Position numbers and translations under genes: made by a program. From Patiria pectinifera (Eukaryota > Echinodermata > Asteroidea > Valvatida > Asterinidae), in assembly GCA_029964075.1 (NCBI GenBank), contig CM057149.1, positions 38,522,900-38,586,899 on the forward strand: a stretch of DNA of 64,000 bases. Reading direction: 5' to 3'. Shown in pieces: positions 22,601 to 32,844 of the stretch; positions within the stretch are counted from its first letter, which is position 1; every line of letters starts with the position of its first letter. The notes below the pieces were generated by a model. It did not search any database and was not told where the DNA came from. It saw nothing but the letters and a program-made list of their open reading frames with translations.

Positions 22601-25600
22601 ATTATTGACTTTCTAACTTACTTGACCTTTTGTCTTAGGTCCTGGCCTTGCTTTCCGGGCCTACCCAGCAGCCCTTGCGCAGCTGCCTATCTCTCCTCTC
22701 TGGTCCTGTTTCTTCTTCTCCATGATTTTCATGGTCGGGCTGGACAGCCAGGTAGGGATTCGAACCGATCACCAGGAGAACTTTAGCGTGTATTTTTTTT
22801 TCAATGGAATTGTAATTACTAAAACATGGATTTATACTTAGTATTAACTCTAAACTACAGCAGCAATAATACGTAAACCTTAAACTATTTAAAAGAGTCA
22901 TGTACATTGGACTTGAAACTGCACATTAGAAAAGCAGAATAGTTACTTGTGGTTGTAGGCAGACGTTTTCCGCTCATTAGACCGCTGGAAATTTCGAAAA
23001 GGGAGATTTCAATGCGGATTATAGGTGGCGCTGTTATTAAAGCGTGGGTGGAGGGAAGGTCAAAGGGAGGGGGGGGGTGCTAATTGGGCTAAAGCGGGGG
23101 GGTGGGGGTTAAGTCTCTCTCTCAGCCCCTGGACTGCTCCGCCACTGCTCTTGAAGCGTCTCTAAGCCAAAGAGGATAAAAATGTCGAAGTCGTTGAGAG
23201 TTGCCAGTGTATCCCTTTCTTTCAACCACAGGTTCACGTATGGCGTGATGATGAACACAAATTAGCAAAGTGTTTCTAACGAAATATTTGAAAGGGTGTC
23301 AGTTTCTAGGGGTAAAAGTTCTAGGAACTGGATGCTATATGCCGTTGTAACATTGTGACTTGTAGTTTTGCACCATGGAGGGCTTCTTCACAGCATGCAT
23401 GGACGAGTGGCCCAAGTATCTCCGCCGACACAAAGAGATCTTCATCGGTATCACATGCGTCATCTCATACATCATAGGGCTCAGCATGGTCTCACAGGTT
23501 TGCTCATCAGTTTTTAAATTCTGCTTAGACTTTTAATAATTGTGAAAGTAAAACACTTTGTTGACACGACGAAAATATGCATATTTTGTTTTAAGAACAC
23601 TTAGCGCTCTCTGGGCTGCAATGTCATGGAGCTGCTATAAGCAATACCGAAACTTATAAGACAACCATGCGCTAAGCAGATTTCAGAGGAGATATAATGG
23701 TTCCAACAAAATATAACACGTGGTGATATAGCTGGGCTGTAAACTTGCTTTGGTCAGAAAAAAACACTTTTGCGATTAAAACGTTTGTGTGCGAGAGAAG
23801 CTCCAAATATCTATGGAATAGTCCCTTGCACAGCAATGCGAGCAGATTCGGTGATTAATTAGGCAAAACAAGACTGCGTCTTGACCTCGAGATTCTGACC
23901 ATTCAGCGGGCGCCTTCTATCGGGTCTTCGGTAAACCCTTGTTGTATTACAAAAACATGGCATCCAAATTGACCAATCAACAGCTTAGTACACAACTCTG
24001 ATCGAAATAACGTCACAATTTCTAATGTCGACTCCGATTGGCTGGCGCGTAGGGTCGCATACAATTTGCATGACAGGATATATCAGACGTTCGTTCGTGT
24101 GGCTCTGCACACGTGCATTATCTGATACTCGGACTACTCCAAACTGGCCGCTTGTAAAAACCTATGACGTTTTTCCTCACACTGTCCAGTGTCCATACAC
24201 AACCCCGTGTGCCTGATTGTCAAATGAATGGGTCGTGGCATTGATATTGGAACGAACAATTTCAAGATGATTTCAGTTTGTCGTTTTTCCTCTAATGTCT
24301 AATGTAGGGAGGAATCTACGTCTTTGAGATCTTCAACAACTACGCAGCCAGCGGGATAAGCCTGCTGTTCCTCATGTTCTTTCAGACTACGGCGGTCAGC
24401 TGGTTCTACGGTACGGTCTGGGATTTCAGTCATTTCTTAGGCCTACTGTTACGAAACTTGTTTAGCATGATTATACCTGACCTGGAACTATTCTTTGCTC
24501 TTTATAATTACGACGCTCCGTTGATATTCAGCAGTGATTGTGATTACCAGCTTATCCCTCTTTTTTTCACCATGAATCTTCTCAGGTGTGGATCGTTTCT
24601 ATCGCAACATCGAGCAGATGATCGGTTACCAACCGTTCATCTGGTGGAAGATCTGCTGGGTTGGGCTGGTACCCGCGCTTTGTCTGGTAAGGCTGGTATT
24701 ATATCACAAAGTCTGGTTCCCTTCTAAAACCTAAATATTTTAGCCAATCTGACGAACCTTGAGCCGGGTAGGCGTCAATATCATGTGACTAAAACGTTCA
24801 GGATGCTTTGCGTTTCCGAAAATGTCCGTTGTTTTCCGAACAGGTCAGTTGTTTTCCGAGCACGCCTTCGTTTATACTCCGATGTGCCTGCGTAAGCTCG
24901 GGTGTTTTCGCGCGGGTGTTTAATGTTTGTATTTACTAAAACACAGTACCTGCCATGAATCCGGAATTTGATGCCAGACGTGATGCTCAGTATCTGTTGT
25001 TGTTTTTTTCATCTCATTTAGGCTGCTTTTTGCTTTAGCACGGACGAACACCAAAAAGTCCCGCGTCAGATTCGTCCAGGATCCGGGTCAGATTGGACCT
25101 GACTTTTAGGGTTAAACTGACATTTACATGAGTCACTTTTCTGAGCCAATTGACCCGGAAACGTGTCATTTTGACACGAAAATAGTTATTTAGACCAAGA
25201 GTAAAGTCTCAATTGGAACAATTGTCATTTTGACCCAACGGAGGTCGAATTTGACCCCAGATTATTTTTGTTGCATGATTCAGGGTGTATTCATATTCAA
25301 CATGGTGGAGTTCAAGCCATTGACTCTAGACGACTATGAGTACCCACCGTGGGCCATAGCCTTTGGTATACTGCTAGCTCTCAGCTCTATGCTCTGTATA
25401 CCAGGCTACATGGTTTATCTGCTGCTCGTCACACCGGGTTCCATCAGAGAGGTAGGAGTTTATTTTTGGACGACTGAGGGCGTTTTGGGTACTAAAGGGT
25501 GCAACCAAGTAAATAGGCCAACAATCGTCCGCTGAGGTCATGAATAATTATTGTTATATTAGAGAGTTCTTAGAGCCATGGAAGGGGGGAATTGAAGACT

Positions 25601-26677
25601 TATGGCACTGCACCTCTGGCCTGGACTTGGGCTTCCAATTCTGAGCATTTCGGATGTATTGTATGGGTCCGAAAGTAACGCTATTTAGGTTTTTTTTTAG
25701 CCATGTTGTGGAATGTTCGTTTTTTCAAAATTGCAACTTTTCCAATTGGGAAATATCATTTGTTTTAGCAGTGGTCTTCTCTGGGTGAGAATTTCTCTAA
25801 AAAGTCATTGGTCAACCAACCAAAAACCGGAAAGAAAATGAAAGATGACATGTTGATCATCATATTTCTGTGTAGCCTGAAAACCTGTGAGAGTTCTGAG
25901 TAAGAATTTTAAAGTATGGGGATTTATTACTGGTGTCAATGGGAATTTTTTAAATACACTTTTAAACAGCCTACGACAACAAACCCGTGAAAATTACGTG
26001 GTGCAAAACTTTTAGAAAAAAAGTAATGTCGCAATCGTCATTATTCATGAGCCAATAAAAATTCCGGAATTGGGGTATTTCTCCACTGCCATCAATAGAC
26101 GCCTACCAAGCTTGATTTGTGTGTTGTAATAGCCTTAATTTGTTTCATAAAAGTGGCTGTTCCTATACCCTTGTGTTCGTCAAGATAGAGAATGGTTTTG
26201 TACTATGAAACTGTAACAAAGAAGAGAGCGAGTGTTCAGACGGCAATGAGCCATTGTTAGTTAGATTTGAATACAATTTGGAACGTTGACTTAATCTTAT
26301 GCTTTGCACGTGTTAACTTTGCATCCTCCCGAGCTTTTGGTCTGGAGAATTCACAGTTAATATGACCCAAGCATTCTGAGCAAGTCAGTGTATCAGACGT
26401 TTTCAAATTGAAACCCCAAAGGTTAGGCCTATAGGCCACTTGCAAATGGCTTATTGTGGGTAAGAAACTGACCTTCACATTTCCCATATTGTGTCCTCTT
26501 ACCATTATTTCGCAGCGTTTCACGAAGTGTATCACGCCCAATTGGTCGGAGGAGGACTTGCGTAGGGGGCTAGCTCTTCCTCGAGACGCTAATCGTAAGA
26601 TGCAAGGTCCTTATCAGGATTACTTACCTCCTTCCTACGCCACGGCGGTGGCCGAGGGAGGCCCCACCCCTGTGTAG
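10553..26677 (+). CDS. GAT1-like SLC6 neurotransmitter:sodium symporter, 12 coding exons (5' end missing)
   Basis: Joining 10553-10684, 16027-16234, 17052-17184, 18939-19073, 21028-21131, 21740-21864, 22639-22751, 23366-23497, 24308-24410, 24586-24686, 25284-25451 and 26516-26677 gives 1616 nt, about 537 residues, with every GT/AG junction in phase and no frameshift. By family knowledge it is a plasma-membrane transporter that couples Na+ and Cl- to uptake, most like SLC6A1 (GABA). Visible features are TM2 to TM12, the EL2 disulphide pair (two Cys nine residues apart), N-glycosylation sequons in EL2, the TM6 motif [11 protein letters not shown], Asn and Ser of the Na1/Cl- sites in TM7 (CINSGTS), and the Na2 Asp-Ser in GLDSQ. 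Positions equal to GAT1 Leu300 and Thr400 are kept, which favours a GAT1 type over the betaine/taurine/creatine branch. The equivalent of GAT1 Asp451 is Asn. The N-terminus and TM1 (about 60 residues) were not found in 1-10552. Substrate remains inferred. Confidence 0.93.
12079..12500 (+). repeat. Hairpin repeat family R3, copy A
   Basis: Shares about 400 bp of colinear similarity with 45028-45420 (blocks include GCAATTGATTACACA, GTCAGGGAACCAGACTAC, GTCAGTGTAACAATA and CCATTTCTGAAAATTACAGC) and part of it with 15725-15898. It holds a 28-nt palindrome at 12135-12162 and a second stem formed by TCAGGTTCCTGACC and GGTCAGGGAACC. Confidence 0.85.
15725..15898 (-). repeat. Hairpin repeat family R3, copy B (partial, inverted)
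   Basis: On the minus strand it reads CTGTCATTTTCAAGAAATGT, then the palindrome (15811-15838), then CATTTTGTTTGCAATCGG, colinear with copies A and C. The 3' half is missing or too diverged. Confidence 0.8.
16027..16234 (+). CDS. GAT1-like transporter exon: TM3 and EL2
   Basis: Acceptor TTGCAG, donor GTAAGT; phase 1 to phase 2. It encodes [20 protein letters not shown], which is TM3, with the equivalent of GAT1 Tyr140 kept and Tyr139 replaced by Trp. The first part of extracellular loop 2 follows, with two Cys separated as in GAT1 (Cys164/Cys173) and sequons NYS and NIS. The preceding intron is about 5.3 kb. Confidence 0.93.
16235..17051 (+). other. Transporter intron with a 111-nt hairpin
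   Basis: Bounded by GTAAGT and TCTCAG. It carries the long hairpin at 16716-16826 and C/G runs at about 16337 and 16998. No other feature seen. Confidence 0.8.
16716..16826. repeat. Long near-perfect inverted repeat (hairpin)
   Basis: Arms of about 50 nt (AAAGCCCATGAGTGCCCCAC.. and its inverse ..GTGGGGCACTCAGTGGGCTT) close around a loop near CTCGCCA. There are only a few mismatches. It is either a small MITE or a transcribed hairpin such as a miRNA-like precursor; sequence alone does not decide. Confidence 0.8.
17052..17184 (+). CDS. GAT1-like transporter exon: end of EL2 and TM4
   Basis: Acceptor CTCTCAG, donor AAAG/GTAAAT; phase 2 to 0. It encodes the end of EL2 (sequon NKT), then [20 protein letters not shown] and WKGVKWTGK, the TM4 and following loop typical of the GAT/creatine branch. 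Confidence 0.93.
17185..18938 (+). other. Transporter intron
   Basis: Bounded by GTAAAT and ACTAG. A GC-richer island lies at about 18130-18360 and a G-run near 17383. No repeat family or exon recognised. Confidence 0.7.
18939..19073 (+). CDS. GAT1-like transporter exon: TM5
   Basis: Acceptor TTACTAG, donor GGAG/GTATTC; phase 0 to 0. It encodes [20 protein letters not shown] (TM5) and the EL3 sequence with [14 protein letters not shown]. The coding sequence itself contains the 10-mer GAGGGCGCTG at 19008-19017, which is also common in the noncoding DNA here. Confidence 0.93.
19074..21027 (+). other. Transporter intron with a full CRE palindrome
   Basis: Bounded by GTATTC and CCTCAG. A TGACGTCA site is at 19688-19695. 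A 126-codon minus-strand ORF (20369-20749) crosses a C-run and has no family signature. Confidence 0.7.
21028..21131 (+). CDS. GAT1-like transporter exon: TM6
   Basis: Acceptor CCTCAG, donor AA/GTAGGT; phase 0 to 2. It encodes [20 protein letters not shown], the unwound TM6 that lines the substrate and ion sites. Residues equal to GAT1 Phe294, Ser295, Gly297, Gly299 and Leu300 are present; the equivalent of Leu298 is Thr. Confidence 0.94.
21132..21739 (+). other. Transporter intron
   Basis: Bounded by GTAGGT and GGCAG; nothing recognised inside. Confidence 0.7.
21740..21864 (+). CDS. GAT1-like transporter exon: TM7
   Basis: Acceptor GGCAG, donor CAG/GTAAGA; phase 2 to 1. It encodes [20 protein letters not shown], which carries the Na1-site Asn (GAT1 Asn327) and the Cl- site Ser (GAT1 Ser331), then the start of EL4. 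Confidence 0.94.
21865..22638 (+). other. Transporter intron with G-rich repeat and a palindrome
   Basis: Bounded by GTAAGA and TCTTAG. A G-run repeat of the type CGCCAGGATTTTTTTC..GGGGGGC lies at about 21950-22200. A perfect 12-bp-arm palindrome with a two-base loop is at 22249-22274. Confidence 0.7.
22639..22751 (+). CDS. GAT1-like transporter exon: EL4 and TM8
   Basis: Acceptor GTCTTAG, donor CAG/GTAGGG; phase 1 to 0. It encodes [20 protein letters not shown] and TM8 ending MVGLDSQ. The Asp-Ser pair matches the GAT1 Na2 ligands Asp395 and Ser396. Confidence 0.94.
22752..23365 (+). other. Transporter intron
   Basis: Bounded by GTAGGG and TTGTAG. It contains G-rich runs at about 23063-23110 and nothing else recognised. 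Confidence 0.65.
23366..23497 (+). CDS. GAT1-like transporter exon: TM8 end and TM9
   Basis: Acceptor CTTGTAG, donor ACAG/GTTTGC; phase 0 to 0. It encodes [15 protein letters not shown], including the intracellular-gate Asp (GAT1 Asp410) and Thr400, then TM9 ([18 protein letters not shown]). Confidence 0.93.
23795..24095 (-). repeat. Dispersed repeat R4, copy 1 (in a transporter intron)
   Basis: The minus strand matches the plus strand at 29668-29968 over about 300 bp, with shared blocks GTCTGATATATCCT, GCCAGCCAATTGGAGTCGAC (one mismatch), CCCGATAGAA and CGCTGAATGGTC. No ORF or clear termini. Confidence 0.8.
24308..24410 (+). CDS. GAT1-like transporter exon: TM10, gate region
   Basis: Acceptor ATGTAG, donor CTACG/GTACGG; phase 0 to 1. 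It encodes [20 protein letters not shown] and the rest of TM10. The family motif here is F-D-Y-Y; this gene has F-N-N-Y, so the extracellular-gate Asp (GAT1 Asp451) is Asn. No gaps are needed between the Asp410 and Asp451 positions. Confidence 0.93.
24586..24686 (+). CDS. GAT1-like transporter exon: TM11
   Basis: Acceptor TTCTCAG, donor CTG/GTAAGG; phase 1 to 0. It encodes [20 protein letters not shown] and the start of TM11. Confidence 0.92.
24687..25283 (+). other. Transporter intron with short internal repeats
   Basis: Bounded by GTAAGG and TTCAG. It has a threefold TTTTCCGAA/C motif at about 24810-24865 and several TTTGACCC-like words at 25080-25260. No element assigned. Confidence 0.6.
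25284..25451 (+). CDS. GAT1-like transporter exon: TM11-TM12
   Basis: Acceptor GATTCAG, donor GAG/GTAGGA; phase 0 to 0. It encodes [20 protein letters not shown], then TM12 with [17 protein letters not shown], a GAT-like C-terminal membrane segment. Confidence 0.93.
25493..25975 (+). repeat. Dispersed repeat R5, copy 1 (in the last transporter intron)
   Basis: Starts AAGGGTGCAACCAAGTAAATAGG. It continues through AAAAGTCATTGGTCAACCAA and AAAGAAAATGAAAGATG to GGGGATTTATTACTGG. It is colinear with 31640-32110 and 51836-52630. Confidence 0.75.
26516..26677 (+). CDS. GAT1-like transporter last coding exon: cytoplasmic tail
   Basis: Acceptor TTCGCAG, phase 0, stop TAG at 26675-26677. It encodes a hydrophilic tail of 53 residues starting RFTKCITP. 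The tail contains PPSYATAV, close to a PPxY WW-domain ligand, and ends PTPV. The tail is not conserved with mammalian GAT1, so function beyond a cytoplasmic tail is not claimed. Confidence 0.9.
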   Translation, partial: RFTKCITPNWSEEDLRRGLALPRDANRKMQGPYQDYLPPSYATAVAEGGPTPV

Positions 26678-26945
26678 AATGTAAGATAAGAACGGAGTCA
26701 ACATAATTATAACGTCTTTATGTGATGTGCAGTTGAACATCTAATATTAAGTGACGGTTAGTATCATTTGGCCATTTTTTTAGCGAATGAGGGCGCCCTT
26801 TTTTAATTACCAGTAAGTTTAATACGTTCTTTTTTTTATCTTTCTCAGCTACTTTTTCTGTCGATTTTTGTTGTTGTATCACTGTCTGTATTTTGCTTGT
26901 TGAGGACAAGTGTACATGTTATAATAAAAAATACTAATAATTATA
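26678..26945 (+). other. 3' UTR of the transporter with AATAAA signal
   Basis: After the TAG the sequence is AT-rich. An AATAAA is at 26923-26928, about 245 bases past the stop, and is the first good polyadenylation hexamer. The exact cleavage site cannot be read from sequence. Confidence 0.55.
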
Positions 26946-28654
26946 TACAAACTGAAGTGATTCAAAGGTTATTGAAGAGAGCATGTTGTGATAATTCAAA
27001 TATTACTTGATACTTTACGAGTACAATCTTCAGTTTTTAGAAAATTGTGTCGTTGTAGCGCCCTCATTCGCCAAAAAAAGTAGTACGTGATCTTTCTGTA
27101 ACTTTGGGAATAGTCTTGACGTGTTTTCAAATGCTCGGGTTTGTCTCCAGCTTCGGCTCCGGGAGACTTTTCAGGCTTCTGATTTGGAGAACTCCAGCTT
27201 GTGCTGCATATTTTGCAATGTAAGGCCAGGACAACGAGTATTTTATTTGGTGTGGACACTATCCTGCTCGTTTCAAAAATGACTCTAAAGAGCCAGTGAT
27301 GAAATCGTAGCTGGAGTGAAACCTAGATTTTGAAAAACTTAGTTCGTGGTCAGTGATAGTGGTTCATTGGCAATAGCGCCCTCGTGCCACCCAAAAAAAA
27401 ACCAAAACCTTAGTAACCAAGAATACCATGACAGTAGACCCTTTTCTCAGATGAGGGTTTTTCGATATGAATGGTATTTTTAATTGACTTTGATCTGTGT
27501 AAATATTTTGTGGATAACAGCGTGAGGTAAAAGAAGTGAACAATGAGCCATGAAAAGGAAGGCGTGGCCGAGTATAAATAAATGGGATTTTGCCGATAAT
27601 GAATGATTCATTAGGGAGACATTCCCATAGACTTGTAAACAATTGTTTTCCAGCTTTAATGACCCCTAACCCTAATGTTACCTTATCCCATCCGTCCCCC
27701 TAATAATTGGACCAGGAGCAATCGATCTAACCTATCCGTGACATTAAATCTTGCATTTAAACAGGGGCTGAGGCATTAGGGAGAAATGTTTCCCTAAATC
27801 CACATCTCTTCCAAAGGTACAACTTATGACGTCTTTGTCCCAAAGCTCTTGTGGTTGTAATAGTAATAGTTATAAACAGTGCAGGGGACATCTTTTGAGG
27901 ACGATAATGTGGTTTGTACCGAAAGCAAAGATAGGAAAGGTTAGGATTCTTTGATTCAAATCAGTCACATCAAAATAAAGGCTAAATTCAAAGCAATAAC
28001 CTTTTTAAAAGTAAATTTAAAGATAGCCGAACTCTACCTGCATTTTCTATGTGAAATGGAAGTTATACTGTATATATAATTATACATTATCGGCACACTT
28101 TTTGAATTCAAACACACACACGTTTCTGGTCCAAAACATAATCTTTTTTGGGGGGGGGGCAGAAATATGGAAGGAACAAAATGGAGGAAATCCAGAACTC
28201 TATAAGACAAGTGTAAAGACGGTCTTGGAATATATCCGGTGATTTGGGATTTGACGAGGATTTTTTTTTTTACGTTTTCTCCGAGCACTAAGAGGAAGAA
28301 ACATTGTAATACCTTACCTCACGTGTATACGTCATCCGATTTGTGCACACAAAATAATATAAATAAATAGATATGACCGATTTAGTGATTCCATTTCGTA
28401 TATTGTGTTACGGTGAGAATTACGACTGAATGTTTTGTACATACATGTCATACTTTTCTGCAGTGCAGGACCGAAAAAAATATATCGAATGTTATTCAGT
28501 GTACATCCACGAAGCTATTTATCACGTGCATGTGGTGTGATACTCGAATCAGTGACTTATAATCTGCGTGGTTTTGAATTTCTGTATTTTCTTTACAAAT
28601 TGTGAGAATTGACTGAAACAACATTTAAAGTTTAATCTTTTCTTGTAATGAAAC
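26946..28654. other. Intergenic, no gene recognised
   Basis: Contains two more occurrences of a poly-T plus GAGGGCGC word in inverse orientation near 27055-27085 and 27370-27405, a short CCCTAA doublet near 27664, and no recognised coding exon. Confidence 0.5.
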
Positions 28655-28890
28655 CAGGGATTCCTCAAAAGCGTCCCAGGCACTGTAGCTCGCAAGCCTG
28701 AAGAAACCTGTGGAGAGAAGACAATGTGAAGAAATTACAGAAAAAGCCCAGAAGAATATTCTGGGGGAACCCCACGGGATCAGGCAGGGACTGAAAACCC
28801 AATCCACATGTGGTCCGGGCAGGAATCGAACCCAGGTCACATCGGTAGAAGGCGAGCCGGACAGTTACCACTGCGCCAACCTGACTATAC
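28655..28890 (-). mobile_element. tRNA-derived SINE, family S1, copy 2
   Basis: On the minus strand: box A TGGCGCAGTGG (28868-28878) and box B GGTTCGATTCC (28822-28832), with a head that matches the S1 copy at 1630. The body runs into TTTTCTGTAATTTCTTCACA and a CACAGGTTTCTTC segment. Confidence 0.85.
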
Positions 28891-29667
28891 CCTAATAAAC
28901 TTGACTCCAGTTTGACTGAAAATCTAGTCGGTTGAAATCTATTGATTGAAAAAAAGTACCGTGATTGGAAGCCTAATGTTGAGGGCTAACTTGATCGGCG
29001 AGTGTTTCTTTTGCGACAAAAATAATGTCCAGTCAACTCTCAAGAATATTATTTAATTAATTATTTTCATACTTAATGTATTTAAAAAAAAAATTATACA
29101 TACGTTTATACGAAGAACAAAATTTTAATTTGAAATGAAATTTAAATTGGTTTAATATTCACTGATTTAGGTTTTAAAAGTGTAAATTTACCCTTCATTA
29201 CGTCATCTTGATATCCACATGGAATGTACTTGAGTGTGACATTAAGGATACAATTGCTTTTAATACTTTAATACTTCATGAAGAAAATTAAGTATAGTTC
29301 GTGTTCCGTGCATTGTATACATATGTGGGAGTTCGAAGATGTACTGTAATTGTATATAAGACGTTGATAATATTTCAGCTATCGGCTAGTTTCTTAAAGG
29401 CATTGAGAAGTCTTTTGTACATGACCTTGCATCCAAAACATCCTCTTTGCAAACGAGAAAAGATGGGGAAATAAAACTGAAAATAGTCACGAAGCTTGCT
29501 GGAAAAACTAGAACGTTGGAACCGTAGAGAAGTAGCTGATATACCCAAGATTCATAAATAATTAGTGATTAGAGTGTGCGTCGTGTTAGAAATGGTTGAT
29601 CTATAAGGGCAGTAATAATCGTTTATACATACAGCAAGTCTGAGGATCAAACATTCATGTGTACAAA
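28891..29667. other. Intergenic, no feature recognised
   Basis: AT-rich, no element or exon recognised. Confidence 0.5.
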
Positions 29668-29968
29668 GCCACGCTTCGGTCTGATATATCCTCGCATGTA
29701 CATTTTATGCGACCTGGCCACGCGCCAGCCAATTGGAGTCGACTTTACGATGTTGACTAAGCTGTTGATTGGTCAATTTGACTGCCATGTTTTTGTAAAA
29801 CAACATCGTGTTACAGAAGACCCGATAGAATGCGCCCGCTGAATGGTCAAAATCTGGGGGTCAAGACGCAGTCTCGTTTTGCATAATTTATCGCCAAATC
29901 TGCTCGCATATCGTAGATGCTTGTGTGTGAGTGTGCAAGCGGATATTCCTCTATTCCATACAGACTAC
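29668..29968 (+). repeat. Dispersed repeat R4, copy 2
   Basis: Inverse-orientation partner of 23795-24095. It contains an unrelated 61-codon ORF that is not conserved in the partner. Confidence 0.8.
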
Positions 29969-31639
29969 AACAAGTGGAGTATCTTAGAGAAAATTACTAA
30001 CACCTATTGCCCTAACTAGTTTTACAAAAGCTGATGCTTTGTCCTTTGATTTCGGATTTCATTTTGAATGTTTGTGATAATAACTTGTATAATTTGTTCA
30101 CGGTTGTGACAAGGTCATCCATGTTGGTCATGCATATTTCACACGGGAACGAACGACTGATAAAAATGTGGGTAAAAACATCAGGCATTTTTACAGTTTT
30201 GTACTGTTATTACTGTATAATTCAACATATTATGTAACCTATAAAAGTGTGTTTAGCCAAATTTCTCTGTGAATATTGTATGAATAACAATTGGTACTCA
30301 TTATTACATGTAAATTACTATGCATTCTGTATTATTATGATATGCCTGTACTAGTAGAAGTTTTGCAACATTGTCAAGTTTATAACATGTATTAAAAAAA
30401 AACCATGTACTTAGTGATCATATAGGCGATTAGGCGATCTTTATGTATAGAAAGATCAGTGTTCAAAAACGAGTTTAGAGTTGTGTATACACGGCTGTGT
30501 TCGAGTTTCAGTGATACCGCCCCCTTGCGACGAGAACTGTGTAGTCATTGAGCTGCCAACAGAAGCCACATTATGTACTTTGATAAATGGCAAAATCCAA
30601 CGACGAGGTCAAAAACAACTGTTGGTGTATAGCTGATTTTATTATTTGTTTGTGTGGCATCATAAAAAAAAGTCTGGAAAAATCTCAGCCTGATATATTG
30701 GTTTGCGTTACATTTTTTTCAGGCAATTTTGAGTAGGAATGACACCAATCAATGGCATCGTTCCTGGCCAGAATTTTTACGGATTTTGTGTAGTTTTGAC
30801 TTTTACCTCTTGCACATTTTCTATTTTATAAAATGCCATACCAACAATTCTACTTCTGTCAATTTACTACGAAGCATTAAGTGTGAACAAAACCTCGTAA
30901 ACCCACAAACAGTAATCGCATTTTTGTTCTGTTTAAAGAACTTTTATTGCAAACTAAAATGTCTCAATAATCTCCAACTTCTCTGTCAACGAACGTTGTA
31001 CATAGAGTGATAACCCATTGTCTGTACCTAAATAAATATGTGATGAACAATGTATCATACATAAATGTGTCCTGCATTTTTTCCCTTGGCCTTTCGGTAT
31101 CATATTCCCGTAAAAAAAACCGTAATTATAATTTTATTAACGGTATTATTTCCCACAAAACCAGAAAGAACAGTAAAGCCATTCGCTGCGACTTTAAGGC
31201 AAGGAGAATTGTAAGCATCTTTAATCATTTTCGGTCGGAAAAATTCAGAGGATTTTGTCAACGGATTCGGAAAAATTCACATTAATGTGATGAACTCGCA
31301 AGAATCCAAATGGGAAAACGACGAAATGGCAAGTTGTTCCACAAATGACGTCATGCCGTGCTAGCCAAAACACACCTCATCTTTAGTCAATACAAGGGGC
31401 CGCACTTACCTTTAAATGCCTAAACGCAATTGTATATATTGCGAAACCAAACGCGAACTCGAATTTGTGACGTTCAACACATTCAACTCAAGCGAATTTT
31501 GCTGCGAATGTTTCGTGCAGTCGAATCCACTCCGCAGTGACATGAAGTATATGAACCGGGTGTAAAAACAAAAGATCTTGAACTTAGTGTCTATCATTTG
31601 TGGCGCCCTCATCGGTCTATACACAGAGAAAGACTATCA
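29969..31639. other. Intergenic; weak MITE remnant at 31430-31570
   Basis: Mostly AT-rich. The segment 31430-31570 shares GCGAA-rich inverse blocks and TATGAACCGGGT with 43080-43215 and is probably a decayed inverted-repeat element. Confidence 0.4.
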
Positions 31640-32110
31640 GCATAAGGTTGCAGACCAGTAACTCGGTCCGAAATTGCCTACGCCGGCCAAATCACGATTT
31701 GCATGCCCTCAAAATCTTCAGTATTTGAGCATGCTGTGGGCCATGAACTTGAGGGTTTGTAAAAAAATATGGGTGGAGGCCGTGCACAGGACTGTGAGCT
31801 TGTAGTTCCGTTCAATTTGGATGAAATTCGGGCCTTAAAGCGCTCTATTTTGCAATGGAGTGTAGGCATCGTTTTTCAAAATGGCGATGGGCTTCAGGAC
31901 AATTTTCAGGGGTGATCATCTTCGGATGGAAATTTTACCAAAAAGTCATCAGTTGACCCCCCAAAAATTGAAAAGAAAATGAAAGATTAAAAAAAAAAAT
32001 TTGATGTGTGTCTCGAACACCTTGGAGAGTTGTGAGTATTTTTTCCGAATTTCTGAAGTGGGAGCATTTACCATTGGGGTCTATGGAAGTTTATTTACTG
32101 GTATGCAACC
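31640..32110 (+). repeat. Dispersed repeat R5, copy 2
   Basis: Starts AAGGTTGCAGACCAGTAACT and ends GTTTATTTACTGGTATGCAA. It is colinear with 51836-52630 and 25493-25975 and has no inserted element, so it shows the original form around the MITE site. Confidence 0.8.
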
Positions 32111-32814
32111 ATAAGGTACGGTACGGTAGTCCAAACACTTGCCTCGGTATTTCTCTCAGATATAGAGTCAGAGATCGGTGGCATCGCGTGATTGTTCATA
32201 TCACCCTTGACCTCTGGGCGTCGAAACCATTGCAGTCACAGACGAATGACGTTGCCTGCTCTATGAGGTCAGTTCTCCAGTCTGAAAGACTATAATGCAA
32301 CACATACATAATGTTTAATCATTCTTTTGCATCACAGCTGTTCAAATATTTGTATCAAAATGTCAAGCTATTTTAAAACAAAATGAAATATTATCAGAAT
32401 CATAATTTCAGTCTCTCTATAATAGGTTTTAATGCAGCATCAAATTATCCAAAATATGAACCAGTGGCGCAACCGTTACACACGCTTTGATGAAATCCGC
32501 AAACCGTAATTATCATGGTGGAAAAAAAAATTATAATTTTCGGCCACTTTGATTCATTGTGATAAATTTCGCGCCACGAGCAATTTTCTGTTTGCTCAGA
32601 GCCAATACGGCGCCATTATTTGGAAATCTTGGGACCACGTACTTGGCCTGCAGGCGCCTGTCCTTCGCGTCAACTCACGATGATACCTGTGATAAAAAGT
32701 GCATCTTATTCATCTCGTAAAAGTACCCTTAAGTCTGGGATAAAGAGGCACTTTCGCCGCTGACTTTTGTTTACAGAGTCGAGTCAGAGACAGGGCCTAT
32801 GCTTTGCCGGTCCT

Positions 32815-32822
32815 TATATAAG
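32815..32822 (+). promoter_or_regulatory. TATA box of the GPR161-like gene
   Basis: TATATAAG sits just before a change to GC-richer sequence, about 620 bases upstream of the receptor ATG. A start about 30 bases downstream (near 32845) would give a leader of roughly 590 nt if unspliced. The match is exact, but use is inferred. Confidence 0.5.
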
Positions 32823-32844
32823 ACAGCGTGGGCGTACACGGAGC

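Noticed and set aside
27661-27675. Telomeric CCCTAA doublet
   Set aside because: Only two units, which is compatible with chance.
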